Shown here: positions 25,486 to 34,698 of the stretch, one piece after another
Numbering within the stretch: the first letter of the stretch is position 1
Layout of the letters: each line of letters opens with the position of its first letter
Origin: Verrucomicrobiia bacterium
GTDB lineage: Bacteria; Verrucomicrobiota; Verrucomicrobiia; Palsa-1439
Direction of reading: 5' to 3'
Length of the DNA: 64,000 nucleotides
Assembly: GCA_035577545.1 (NCBI GenBank)
Contig: DATLVI010000004.1
Coordinates: 234,388 to 298,387, forward strand
Notes under the pieces: model-generated
What the model saw: only the letters and a program-made list of their open reading frames with translations
Told to the model about the DNA's origin: nothing
The model's database searches: none
Position numbers and translations under genes: made by a program

Positions 25486-28400
25486 GTGAGGATTTTGTCT
25501 ACACGCTTTTTCTATGGTTGTAGTGTAACGCTTTTCCTGGCGTTTACTGCAGTCGTCCCTGCCTTCGCCGTAAATGATTTTAGAAATGACGGCACCTTTG
25601 GAACTGCGGGCGGTGGGTCGTTGGTGACGAATTGGTCGTTCAGCGGTAACTGGAGTTCGGGATCGCCCCCGGCCAGTGGTCAAGGTGATATCAATATCAC
25701 CAATGTCTTCCTCCAAGATCTAACGATTACCAATGCCAGCGGAACCGGCTTAAATTTTCTTCGGATTATTTCCGGATCCGGTAAAGCCGCGAGCACGACC
25801 TCCAATATCACGGTCATCACTAGTGGCGACCTTTCTAGCAGCTTTGGTTTTCAGATCGGTCAGAAAGCGTCTTTAATTCTCAACGGAAACAACTCCACGA
25901 TTGCTGGCAACTCTTTTGACCTCAGTGGAGGCGGGACGTTGGGAATCAGTAACGGGGCGAGTTTATTCATCAATGATACAGCCGACGTTAATACTACGGG
26001 TGGCACCATTATCTTTAATACCGCGTCGGCTAATCAGGTATCCGATATCAATTACGCCCAAGGCGGGCACAACTTCATTAACGGCAACACCAGTACGATC
26101 ATTGCCGGCGGTTCGGGTACGAACATATTCGTTGGCAATTTCGGCGCTAACAACCAGTGGTTCGAAAACGCCGGCACGATTATTGTGAACGGTGGCGCTT
26201 TCACGGTTGATTCGCGCGATGCCAACACGAACAGCGGCTTCACGAATACAGCCACGGGGACCATCATTATCAACTCGGGCGCCAGCTTCAATGTGAGGCG
26301 CACGAGTGCAGCCTGGGGCGGAACGGCCGCGCCGGCCAACATGGGTACAATCATGTTGAATGGCGGTACATTTACCGCGATTGACGATGGCGGTCAGAAC
26401 GTCAGCCGGACAAATCAGAACAGTGGTGTGATTTCGGGCAATGGGACACTCGCCGTGGCTATCCGGAATAACAGCGCCGGTTCGATCATTGCCAGCAACG
26501 GAACATTGGCTGTTTCGAATGTGGTGGGGAACGTAGGCACGTGGGTCGCCAAGTCCGACGGTAGTGGGGGCACGCTACTGTTCCAGTCCGGTGGTGATCT
26601 CGGTGGTGGCACGATCTTCATGACGAATGCCACGCTGCAATTAAGCCGCCTCAGCGTTGCGAACACGCTGACGCTGGCGACGTCTTACCTGAACAACAAC
26701 GGGACATTGCTTTTGGGTAATACTGGTGGCAGTGGCAGCACTTTTACCATGGCGAACGTCGCCGGGCTCTCGGCTTTCACCAACTCGGCAACGATTGGCG
26801 GGCGAGGCACGTTTGTTACCGGCTTTGGCACGGGCGCCAACAACAACTATGCGTTGGTCAATACTGGCACCCTGGTCGCTGGCGGTGGCGCGATTGGAAC
26901 GCTGACGGTCGCGGTGGGCGACACCGCGACGGTGGGCGGGTTCAGTAACGCCGCTACCGGGCAGATTATAATCACGAACGGAACGTCGTTCTCTCTAAAT
27001 CGCACGGCGAACGCGTGGAACAACAATGCCGCTCCCGTTAACGCCGGGACAATCATCATGAGCAATGGAACATTTGTTGCCACCGACGGCAATGGGTCAG
27101 CCAACTCTGCGACACGGTTCCTGATTAGTAGCGGTACGATCACTTCGCTCGGCGCATCATCCCTTGTCACCAACTACTGGAACGCGAATGTTGAGAACCG
27201 CGGGACCTTGTTTGTCACCAATAGCAGCACCTTTCAGATTCTGGGAAACAGGGCAATGACCAACGTTGTTGGCGGCCAGATCATCCTGGGCAATAGCGCT
27301 GGCCAGCTTGGGACGTTGATTGCGACCAACATTGGGGACAACGGCAACTCTTTGCTCAATCAAGGACTCATTCAAGGCCAGGGTACGCTGACATTGGGCA
27401 TCGCGAATGATCCGCGCGCAAGCGGTTCGAGCGCCAACTACGTGAATACTGGAAACCTGGTGGCTACGAATTGGGGTGGGGCGGCTGCCGGGACGCTGTT
27501 TATCAGTGTTGGCAACGCGTTTTCCAATGGTGGCTTTAGTAACGCGGCGGCGGGCAGCATTCTGATTGCCTCAAACACCACGCTCACCGTCAACCGTACC
27601 GAGAACGCCTGGGTCAACAGCGCGAATTCAGTGGCAAATCTGGGAACCATCACGCTCGCGGGCGGCACGTTGAACCTGGCAGCCGATGGGATCGTGAGTA
27701 ATGCGGCCAGCTTCATCAACACAGGACTAATCACGGGTTACGGCACGATCGACAGCGTGGTCATCACAACCAACGGCGGCAAAATGCTGGCTGTGGCCAC
27801 GAACCTTACCAGCGTCGGCACTCTGACAGCCAGAATCGCGAGTACGACCAACAACTCCAGCTCGACGCTTGGCACCATCGGTACCAACTCTGTCCTCAAC
27901 CTCATCGCTCCGGGTGGACAGAACGTTCTGATTAACCTGGGCACCGTTTCCGTGTCGGGTGGCACCATCAATTTCAACGGTGGCACCGGCACGATAACCA
28001 ACTTCTTTATCGTCGCCGGTGTGGGGAATCTCAGCAGTTTTGGCATCGTGAACACCGGCGCGTTGGCTTCCGTCGTGGCGCAAGGGCCGATTTCTGGCTT
28101 GAGTAACTTGATCGCCAGAATCGGCGTCACGAATTCCGCGTTACTCGGCGCCAATAACCTGATTGGCGGCGCGGCCACGCTGACCCTCGGCACCACCACC
28201 GGTGGCGGTTTGGTTAACAATGGCACGCTGGCCGTTCAGGGTGGATTCATCACGGTGACCAATGCGGCGGGAGTCGATGCGGGTGTGACCAATAACCTCG
28301 GTCAGGTTTACGGTAATGGGACGCAGAATTTCACTGTTGTCAATTTGGCCGGCGGGTCAATCGTTGCCAGCAACGGACTACTCAAACTCGGCCTGACCGG

Positions 28401-31400
28401 CGCCAATGTCGGAACCTTGAGCAATTTCAATTCTACTGCGACGATCGTCTTGACCAACACAGTATTGGTTAACTCAGGCCGCATCGCTCTTAACGGTGGC
28501 GGCTTGGTCATGGGAGGGAGCACCATCACGAACCAGGGGCTGTTTGTCGGACCGGGTGAGTATTCGTCGGGTCTGTACAATGATACCAACGGTACGGTCG
28601 TAGCTGCCGCCGGAACGTTCGAGATTGCGACCAATGGAAATGGCGAGGCGGTTAACAACCTTGGTACGGTTAGCATCGCGAACAGCGGTACACTGAATCT
28701 CGGGGTGGGGAACTGGAATAACTCGGGACTGATTGCCAATGGGGGCGGCGTGCTGGGAAGCGTGGGTGCGGGTGTGACCGTGCTGACCAATTCCGGGATT
28801 ATTGTCAACTCTGGCACCATCGCGCAACAAGTATGGAACACGGGCAGTATCACGAACACCGGTGGTACGTTTGCGCGGTCGATCACAAACAGCACGGGCG
28901 GATTCATCCAGAGCGCGGGTGGCAGTTTCTCGGGCGGCACGGTTGCCAACCTCGGTGGCACATTCGTCGCCACCAATGCTAATGTGAACATTCTGGCCAC
29001 GACGGTCATCAATACGGGCACGATGGTTGGCGGTACTGGGGCGGGCGTGGTTATGACCAATCTCACGGCGAATTTTGTGAACCAAGGGACCATGATCCTG
29101 CGAGGCGGGTTCACCGATTCGAACGCTTCCTTTGACATCCTGCGCACGACCGGCGGTTCGGGAGATTTCACCAACGCCGCGAGCGGCACGATTCAGGGTG
29201 CTGGCTTCTTTGCGACGGGTGATTTCGTTCCGGGTAGCCGGAACTTCACCATCTGGAACCAAGGTACGATTCTCGCCACGAACGGATCGCTGATCCTGCA
29301 ACCGGCGGACGCGTTTAACAACGGCGGATTTGTCAACCTGGGCGGCACGGTCATCGTGGCCAACGCTTCCTCGTTCGGCATCCAACGTACCAGCAACGCC
29401 TGGGTGAACAGTGGTACGGTCCCGATCAACGCGGGCCTGATCCAAATGAATGGAGGATCACTGGCTTATTACGCGGACGGCTTGACGTTGATCAATGATC
29501 GCTCGTTGAGTAACGCACCGAATGGAATCATCAGTGGCTTTGGGACGCTGATGACGAGCGTGAATAATCTGGGCACCATGGCGGCCACCAACGGCAATCT
29601 CAACATCAACAATGGTTCCGCGATCACCCAAAACGGTACGATCAGCATTGCCAATGGCGCAACATTGACGGTGTTGGGTTCGGCAGGAAGTTTCCAGAAC
29701 AACGGACAGATGGCTCTGGCGGGTGGCACGTTCGTGGGCACCAATTTCTCGCAACTGGCCAATGCGGGCACAATCAGCGGTTTTGGTACGATTCAAACCG
29801 GCCGACTCAGTGGCAGTGGCGGGGCAAACCAGCAAATAATCAACATGGCCGGCGGGCTTATCGACGCCACCAACGGCACACTATTCCTCAACTCCGGCGA
29901 CGCATTCAGCAATGGCGGGTTCAGCAACGCAGCCGCCGCAACGGTACGGGTCGAAAACAGCGCGACGCTGGCGCTGAACCGCACGGCCAATGCGTGGAAC
30001 AACAGCGGGTTGAATCCGCGCAACCTTGGCACGATCACGTTGGCTGGCGGCTCGGTAGTGTCGTATGCGGACGGCGCGGCGGACGCCTCACGATTCATCG
30101 ATAACGTCAGCGGTACGATCAGGGGTTCTGGTACGGTTTCCGCCAGCCTCACGAACCTTGCCGCCGGCACGATTCGGGCGACGGGCGGGACGCTGGCGCT
30201 GCAGGGCACGGGCGTATTTGGCCAGCAGGGCACACTCCAAGTGGACGGCGGAGCGACGTTGCTGATCAGCAATGTGAACGGCCTGGCGTCATTGAAGAAT
30301 GCCGGTACGATCAACATGAACGGCGGCACGCTGGTAGCCGGTACGATCACCAATGCCAACTGGATCTTCGGTAGCGGTGTCATCACGGGTGGCGTGAATG
30401 CCGGTGTGGTAAGCCTCAGCAACAGCTTCCTGTTCGCGAGCAACGGCGTCCTCTCGACCAGCCTGGGGAGTTTTACAAACGGCATCGGCGTGACGATGGG
30501 GACGCTTAGCACCGACGCCGTCCTGAACGTGCAGATGCCCGGCGGCGCATCGCAGCCCTTGATTAACCAGGGACTGCTCAGCTTTGCAGGTGGTACATTG
30601 CTGGCCAACGGGACGGGCAGCGGTGTGATCACGAACACCAGTACCGGCGTTATCAGCGGCGTCGGCAATGTTACCCAGACTGTTGTCAACAATGGCACCA
30701 TTTTGGCCGCCAACTCTGTTGGCAGCTTAAATATCTTTTCCGTTGGGTTAAGCGACATGAATTCCGCGACCTTGGGCGCCAGTAACGGAGCAATCCTGAA
30801 TGCCGTCATTAGCGGTGGTGCTGGCAGTAGCTTCAACAACAACGGCTCGATTTCGATGATCGGCGGCACGCTGATCATCTCCAACGCCACGCCTGGCGTC
30901 ATCACCAACAACCTGTTCGTGAGCGGCGTCGGCACCATCACGCCGAACATGGTGAACAGTGGCACGATCCAGGCGACGATTAACGGTGGGGTGCTGGATT
31001 TCTCGCTTCTCGGCGGCACGAACGCAGTGGGCGGTTACATCGGCGCCGGATTGGGAGCGTTCGCTCAACTGGAGAACGGCTCTGTGGTCAATCTGGGCAC
31101 CATCGGCGCCGTGGGTGGCAACGGTGGCACGATTCAACTGGTTGCCAGTTCGGGTGTTATCACCAATCGCGCGCTGATCACGGGGAATGGGAATCTGACG
31201 ATCAACTCCTTCATCCAGAACGATCCGGTCGGCCGCCTCACCGCCACCAATGGTACGCTTACCGTCAATGGCATCAATGGGTTGGCCAATGCCGGCACGA
31301 TTGACGTGGAAAACAGCGGGACGTTCCAATCCAATTCCTCGAACTCTTGGAGCAACGCCGGTAACATCGATATGCGTGGCGGTACACTGCGCTCGGGTGG

Positions 31401-33576
31401 GTTCACGAACGTAGCGGTCAGCGCCAGCTTCACCAATTCCGCCAGCGGCGTCATCAGTGGCTACGGCACCCTGATCGGCGGCGGCGCGTTCGGCCAGACC
31501 GGATCCGGGTTCGACAAATCAATCATCAACCTTGGCCTGATCATCGCCACGAATCCGTTAAGCGGCACGGCCCAAACACTGTTCCTTAGCACGGGCGGAG
31601 CCACGTCGGGCGGGGGGATCCAGAATCTGGGCACGATGATCGTTTCGTCCAACAACACCCTGACGCTCGACCGGGGCGGGTTGCCGGTCTTGAACACTGG
31701 CACAATCACAATCAACAACGGCACGTTGTCGAGCACCAGCACGCTTACCAATACCTTGAACGGGATCATCCAGGGCTATGGCACACTCACGGCCGGCATC
31801 GTGAATCAATCCGGCGGCACCATTCGCGCCACCAACGGCCTCTTGACAATGACCAGCACGGTCTTCCCGGTGAATCAAGGCACGTTCGAGATTGACAACA
31901 ACGCGACCATGACCTGGGACACGAGCAACTCCTGGATCAATAGCGGCACGGTGGACCTACGCGGCGGCACACTGCGCACAGGTGGAGCGACCAACGCAGG
32001 GGTCACGGCCATCTTCACGAACCTCAATACGATTATCGGGTTCGGCACGGTGTATGGCGGGGGCGCGTTCAACACCAACGGCGTTGGCATTGATAAGTCG
32101 ATTGTCAACATTGGCACGGTCATCGCGAGTAACGGCGTATTGACATTGAATACCGGCGTGGCCACCTCGCAGCGCGGTTTGGCTAACCTTGGTACAATGA
32201 TCATCGCCACGACCAACGATACACTCGTACTGGCGCGTACGGCGGAGGTTTCCCCGGTCCTGACCAACCTGAACTACGTGTATAACAGCGGGACGATCCT
32301 GATCAATGGCGGCACGTTGACATCCAACACCTCTGTGACCAACAATAACGAGAGCATCAGTCTACCAGGTTTGATCCAGGGTTTCGGGACCATCGCGCTG
32401 ACCAACCAGTTGGTGAACCTAGGGACGATTCGGTCCACCAACGCCGTGGTTGGTGGCGACGGGATCTTGCGATTCGTGAATCCCGCCGGCAGCGCGCTGC
32501 AGATCAACCAGAGCGGCACACTGGTGGTTGAAGACGGCAGTCAGATGCTATTCGGTGGTGATACCAACGCCCCCTTGTTGAACAGCGGCACGATCGCGAT
32601 GAACGGCGGTATCTTGCGCAGCGGCCTGTTGACCAACAGTTTCGGCGCCACGTTCCGGGGCTTCGGGACAATCACCGCCAGCATCATCAATTCGGGCACG
32701 GGATTGGCCACTGCGATTTCCGCGCCATTACATCTGACCGGCAGCAGGGTGTTCAACCAGACCAACGGCGTATTCGGAGCGAACAACGGACGCTTGATCG
32801 TGGACGCGGTGTTCACCAACGCCGGCACGGTCAGCTTCATCAATAGCGTGGGTACCTTCACGAGCGCGGTCGTCAACAAGGGCGCCTGGGTCATGGACCC
32901 GAGCACCAACGTCTTTCTCGCTGATTACACGGTCACCACCAACGGCTACCTCAGCATGACCTCCGGCGATGTAAGCATTTTCAAGAGCAACTTCGTCAAC
33001 GTCAGCACCCTGTCCAACAAGTACAACACGCTCAATGGCAAGTTCGTCATGGACGGACAGGGTACGCAACAGTTCTCCGTGGCGGGGATCAACCTGGGCG
33101 GGTTCGCCAGCAGCGTGCAGTCCTCGAACGAGATCTTCTTCTCGAACGGGAGCGGGACGTTCTCGACGAACTCGTTTAGCCTGGGCAAGAACGATACAAT
33201 CTACGGATACTCCAACAACTTCGCGTTGGGTGCCCTGGAGTTGAGCAGCCTCTCAACCACGGTTGTGATGGACGCCTTTGGCACGGTCGGCACCAATGAC
33301 GGGCTGGTGGCCGGGCTTTACTTGAACACCCTGACCCTGGATCCCGGCTCGTTGCTGATCATCAGCAACAACGTCGAGTTGTACTTCCAGAGCACCAACG
33401 GGGTGACGGGTGTGGGCCTCGGCGTGCTGGGCGCGGGTGACAACATCCTGATCCTTGATGGCGGCTCCTTGCATCAACTTATGGTCGTTCCTGAACCCAG
33501 CATCCTCATGCTGCTCACCGTTGGCGCGTTTGCCATCCTGAAGTACCGGCGATGGTCCGGTAGAAAACAGAAATAA
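25486..33576 (+). CDS. Giant secreted beta-helix repeat protein with PEP-CTERM sorting tail
   Basis: 2,696 residues from GTG 25486. It has an N-terminal signal peptide (TLFLAFTAVVPAFA) and a C-terminal VVPEPS motif, a hydrophobic helix (ILMLLTVGAFAILKY) and a basic tail (RRWSGRKQK): the PEP-CTERM signal for exosortase processing. Between them lie roughly 2,600 residues of short Gly/Asn/Thr-rich strands (pattern N-x-G-T-I-x-x-N/A-G-G-T-L/F), as in autotransporter-like parallel beta-helices. An R-T-x-x-A-W block recurs at residues 272, 506, 704, 1301 and 1499, with two intervals of exactly 198 residues. The repeat region has very few charged residues and almost no Cys. Likely a surface fibre or matrix/adhesin protein; no enzymatic motif, no autotransporter barrel and no exosortase gene in the window. 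Confidence 0.85.
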   Translation: MRILSTRFFYGCSVTLFLAFTAVVPAFAVNDFRNDGTFGTAGGGSLVTNWSFSGNWSSGSPPASGQGDINITNVFLQDLTITNASGTGLNFLRIISGSGKAASTTSNITVITSGDLSSSFGFQIGQKASLILNGNNSTIAGNSFDLSGGGTLGISNGASLFINDTADVNTTGGTIIFNTASANQVSDINYAQGGHNFINGNTSTIIAGGSGTNIFVGNFGANNQWFENAGTIIVNGGAFTVDSRDANTNSGFTNTATGTIIINSGASFNVRRTSAAWGGTAAPANMGTIMLNGGTFTAIDDGGQNVSRTNQNSGVISGNGTLAVAIRNNSAGSIIASNGTLAVSNVVGNVGTWVAKSDGSGGTLLFQSGGDLGGGTIFMTNATLQLSRLSVANTLTLATSYLNNNGTLLLGNTGGSGSTFTMANVAGLSAFTNSATIGGRGTFVTGFGTGANNNYALVNTGTLVAGGGAIGTLTVAVGDTATVGGFSNAATGQIIITNGTSFSLNRTANAWNNNAAPVNAGTIIMSNGTFVATDGNGSANSATRFLISSGTITSLGASSLVTNYWNANVENRGTLFVTNSSTFQILGNRAMTNVVGGQIILGNSAGQLGTLIATNIGDNGNSLLNQGLIQGQGTLTLGIANDPRASGSSANYVNTGNLVATNWGGAAAGTLFISVGNAFSNGGFSNAAAGSILIASNTTLTVNRTENAWVNSANSVANLGTITLAGGTLNLAADGIVSNAASFINTGLITGYGTIDSVVITTNGGKMLAVATNLTSVGTLTARIASTTNNSSSTLGTIGTNSVLNLIAPGGQNVLINLGTVSVSGGTINFNGGTGTITNFFIVAGVGNLSSFGIVNTGALASVVAQGPISGLSNLIARIGVTNSALLGANNLIGGAATLTLGTTTGGGLVNNGTLAVQGGFITVTNAAGVDAGVTNNLGQVYGNGTQNFTVVNLAGGSIVASNGLLKLGLTGANVGTLSNFNSTATIVLTNTVLVNSGRIALNGGGLVMGGSTITNQGLFVGPGEYSSGLYNDTNGTVVAAAGTFEIATNGNGEAVNNLGTVSIANSGTLNLGVGNWNNSGLIANGGGVLGSVGAGVTVLTNSGIIVNSGTIAQQVWNTGSITNTGGTFARSITNSTGGFIQSAGGSFSGGTVANLGGTFVATNANVNILATTVINTGTMVGGTGAGVVMTNLTANFVNQGTMILRGGFTDSNASFDILRTTGGSGDFTNAASGTIQGAGFFATGDFVPGSRNFTIWNQGTILATNGSLILQPADAFNNGGFVNLGGTVIVANASSFGIQRTSNAWVNSGTVPINAGLIQMNGGSLAYYADGLTLINDRSLSNAPNGIISGFGTLMTSVNNLGTMAATNGNLNINNGSAITQNGTISIANGATLTVLGSAGSFQNNGQMALAGGTFVGTNFSQLANAGTISGFGTIQTGRLSGSGGANQQIINMAGGLIDATNGTLFLNSGDAFSNGGFSNAAAATVRVENSATLALNRTANAWNNSGLNPRNLGTITLAGGSVVSYADGAADASRFIDNVSGTIRGSGTVSASLTNLAAGTIRATGGTLALQGTGVFGQQGTLQVDGGATLLISNVNGLASLKNAGTINMNGGTLVAGTITNANWIFGSGVITGGVNAGVVSLSNSFLFASNGVLSTSLGSFTNGIGVTMGTLSTDAVLNVQMPGGASQPLINQGLLSFAGGTLLANGTGSGVITNTSTGVISGVGNVTQTVVNNGTILAANSVGSLNIFSVGLSDMNSATLGASNGAILNAVISGGAGSSFNNNGSISMIGGTLIISNATPGVITNNLFVSGVGTITPNMVNSGTIQATINGGVLDFSLLGGTNAVGGYIGAGLGAFAQLENGSVVNLGTIGAVGGNGGTIQLVASSGVITNRALITGNGNLTINSFIQNDPVGRLTATNGTLTVNGINGLANAGTIDVENSGTFQSNSSNSWSNAGNIDMRGGTLRSGGFTNVAVSASFTNSASGVISGYGTLIGGGAFGQTGSGFDKSIINLGLIIATNPLSGTAQTLFLSTGGATSGGGIQNLGTMIVSSNNTLTLDRGGLPVLNTGTITINNGTLSSTSTLTNTLNGIIQGYGTLTAGIVNQSGGTIRATNGLLTMTSTVFPVNQGTFEIDNNATMTWDTSNSWINSGTVDLRGGTLRTGGATNAGVTAIFTNLNTIIGFGTVYGGGAFNTNGVGIDKSIVNIGTVIASNGVLTLNTGVATSQRGLANLGTMIIATTNDTLVLARTAEVSPVLTNLNYVYNSGTILINGGTLTSNTSVTNNNESISLPGLIQGFGTIALTNQLVNLGTIRSTNAVVGGDGILRFVNPAGSALQINQSGTLVVEDGSQMLFGGDTNAPLLNSGTIAMNGGILRSGLLTNSFGATFRGFGTITASIINSGTGLATAISAPLHLTGSRVFNQTNGVFGANNGRLIVDAVFTNAGTVSFINSVGTFTSAVVNKGAWVMDPSTNVFLADYTVTTNGYLSMTSGDVSIFKSNFVNVSTLSNKYNTLNGKFVMDGQGTQQFSVAGINLGGFASSVQSSNEIFFSNGSGTFSTNSFSLGKNDTIYGYSNNFALGALELSSLSTTVVMDAFGTVGTNDGLVAGLYLNTLTLDPGSLLIISNNVELYFQSTNGVTGVGLGVLGAGDNILILDGGSLHQLMVVPEPSILMLLTVGAFAILKYRRWSGRKQK
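26290..30120 (+). repeat. Supermodule repeat of ~198 codons inside the giant protein
   Basis: The codons for R-T-x-x-A-W start at 26299, 27001, 27595, 29386 and 29980. Gaps are 702, 594, 1791 and 594 bases; 1791 is close to three times 594 (one codon over per unit). Each copy is preceded by GGFSNAA-like text in four of the five and followed by '...N-x-GTI-x-x-x-GG/NG...'. The missing positions hold weaker glycine-rich repeats, suggesting decayed units of an ancestral tandem array. Confidence 0.65.
31300..32240 (+). repeat. Second duplicated module inside the giant protein
   Basis: Two ~110-residue blocks are paralogous: one around W1955 (SNAGNIDMRGGTLRSGG ... GGGAFGQTGSGFDKSIINLG) and one around W2150 (NSGTVDLRGGTLRTGG ... 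GGGAFNTNGVGIDKSIVNIG). They lie 195 residues apart, close to the 198-residue spacing seen in the N-terminal half. The DNA is also similar over the blocks but clearly diverged. Confidence 0.65.
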
Positions 33577-33609
33577 CCGTCGCGCCTGCAACCGCCTGGA
33601 ACCGGCACT

Positions 33610-34695
33610 TCAGTCGGTTGCGCGAGCGGACAGCGGGAGTGGCACATCCAGCGTCTTGGCCCAGGAAATAAGTGCCGGCAGAATTGTCGGGTGTAGTGCG
33701 ACGCCACTTGCCAGTTGTTCCCTGCGACGCAAGAGCGCAGCTTGCCCCGGAAGGCGAACGGGTGGTTTTCCCAGGGGCACTGGAGTTTCCTGGCAGAGCT
33801 CCGCAAAGAAACTCATCTCGTGTAGAAGAGCTGCCCGCCCACCGAAGCGGTCAGGATCCAGAATCTGCAGGAACACCGAGGCCCCCCAGCGCGATTCACC
33901 GGCGGCGCGACCGTGGCCGCCGAGTGCGTTCGTAAGCGCTTCGACAAGAATCGCCAGGGCAAACCCTTTGTAGCCGAGGTCCATGCCGCCCAGCGGTAGG
34001 ATTGCGCCTCCTCGTTGGCTATCCAGAACGCGCGGGTCATCAGTCGCGTGTCCGTCACGATCCACAAGCCACGCTCCTGGCAGCCTTTCCCCGGCCGCAG
34101 CCAGTCGATTGCATAGTCCGTTGGAAGTTGAGGCGGTGCTGATGTCGATCAGAATCGGGTCGCCGTTGGTCGGAATGCCAGCGGCAAGCGGATTTGGGCT
34201 GAATCGTGGGGCGATCCCACCGTGCGGTGTGACCGTGCGTGATGCGGGGTCAGAGCAACCAAGCAGGATGACAAATTCTGCCTCGGTAACGGGTCGAAGA
34301 TACGCCTGCAGACAAGCGATGTGGTGGCTGCGGCGAATGGAGATAGTGACGACAGGGTGCTCTGCGAGGCGGGTCTGCGCAATCGCGATGGCTCGACGGA
34401 CGAGCCAGGGCCCCGGCAGGTAACGTCCTTCCCAGGTCAGCGAAGAACCGTGATCACCAATAACGCCGGGTTCACCATCCGTTTCCATCGTCCGCTCCTG
34501 AATGGCCCTGAGGTACGCAGGGAGCAAAGCGAAACCGTGGGTGGTATGCCCGAGCAGGTCGCCTTCGAGAAGCACTTCCGCCACGTCGCGCGCGCGATCT
34601 TCGGCCAGACCGCAGGATGTCAAAAGGGATTGCCCGAAGCGTTGTAGCTCTGTCACGTCGAAGCTGGGCGCGCCGTGTTCTGTGCGTAGCGACAT
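33610..34695 (-). CDS. Malate/L-lactate dehydrogenase family oxidoreductase (Ldh_2)
   Basis: 361 residues. Signature regions are HTTHGFALLPAYLRAI (~50-65, carrying the usual H-G), RRSHHIACLQAYL (substrate/NAD region), RFSPNPLAAGIPT, ILIDISTAS and GMDLGYKGFALAILVEALTNAL. The family is NAD(P)-dependent and covers malate, L-lactate, L-sulfolactate and ureidoglycolate dehydrogenases, so the exact substrate cannot be read here. Three bases separate it from the lon stop, so it is the last gene of the hsp20-lon operon. It converges on the giant gene, with 33 bases between stops. Confidence 0.88.
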   Translation of the reverse strand: MSLRTEHGAPSFDVTELQRFGQSLLTSCGLAEDRARDVAEVLLEGDLLGHTTHGFALLPAYLRAIQERTMETDGEPGVIGDHGSSLTWEGRYLPGPWLVRRAIAIAQTRLAEHPVVTISIRRSHHIACLQAYLRPVTEAEFVILLGCSDPASRTVTPHGGIAPRFSPNPLAAGIPTNGDPILIDISTASTSNGLCNRLAAAGERLPGAWLVDRDGHATDDPRVLDSQRGGAILPLGGMDLGYKGFALAILVEALTNALGGHGRAAGESRWGASVFLQILDPDRFGGRAALLHEMSFFAELCQETPVPLGKPPVRLPGQAALLRRREQLASGVALHPTILPALISWAKTLDVPLPLSARATD

Positions 34696-34698
34696 GGG

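Noticed and set aside
27727..29445. Several minus-strand frames of 100-400 codons opposite the giant repeat gene
   Set aside because: They are mirror translations of the Gly/Asn/Thr repeats (Pro/Val-rich text) with no start signals; the plus strand has signal peptide, repeats and sorting tail in one frame.
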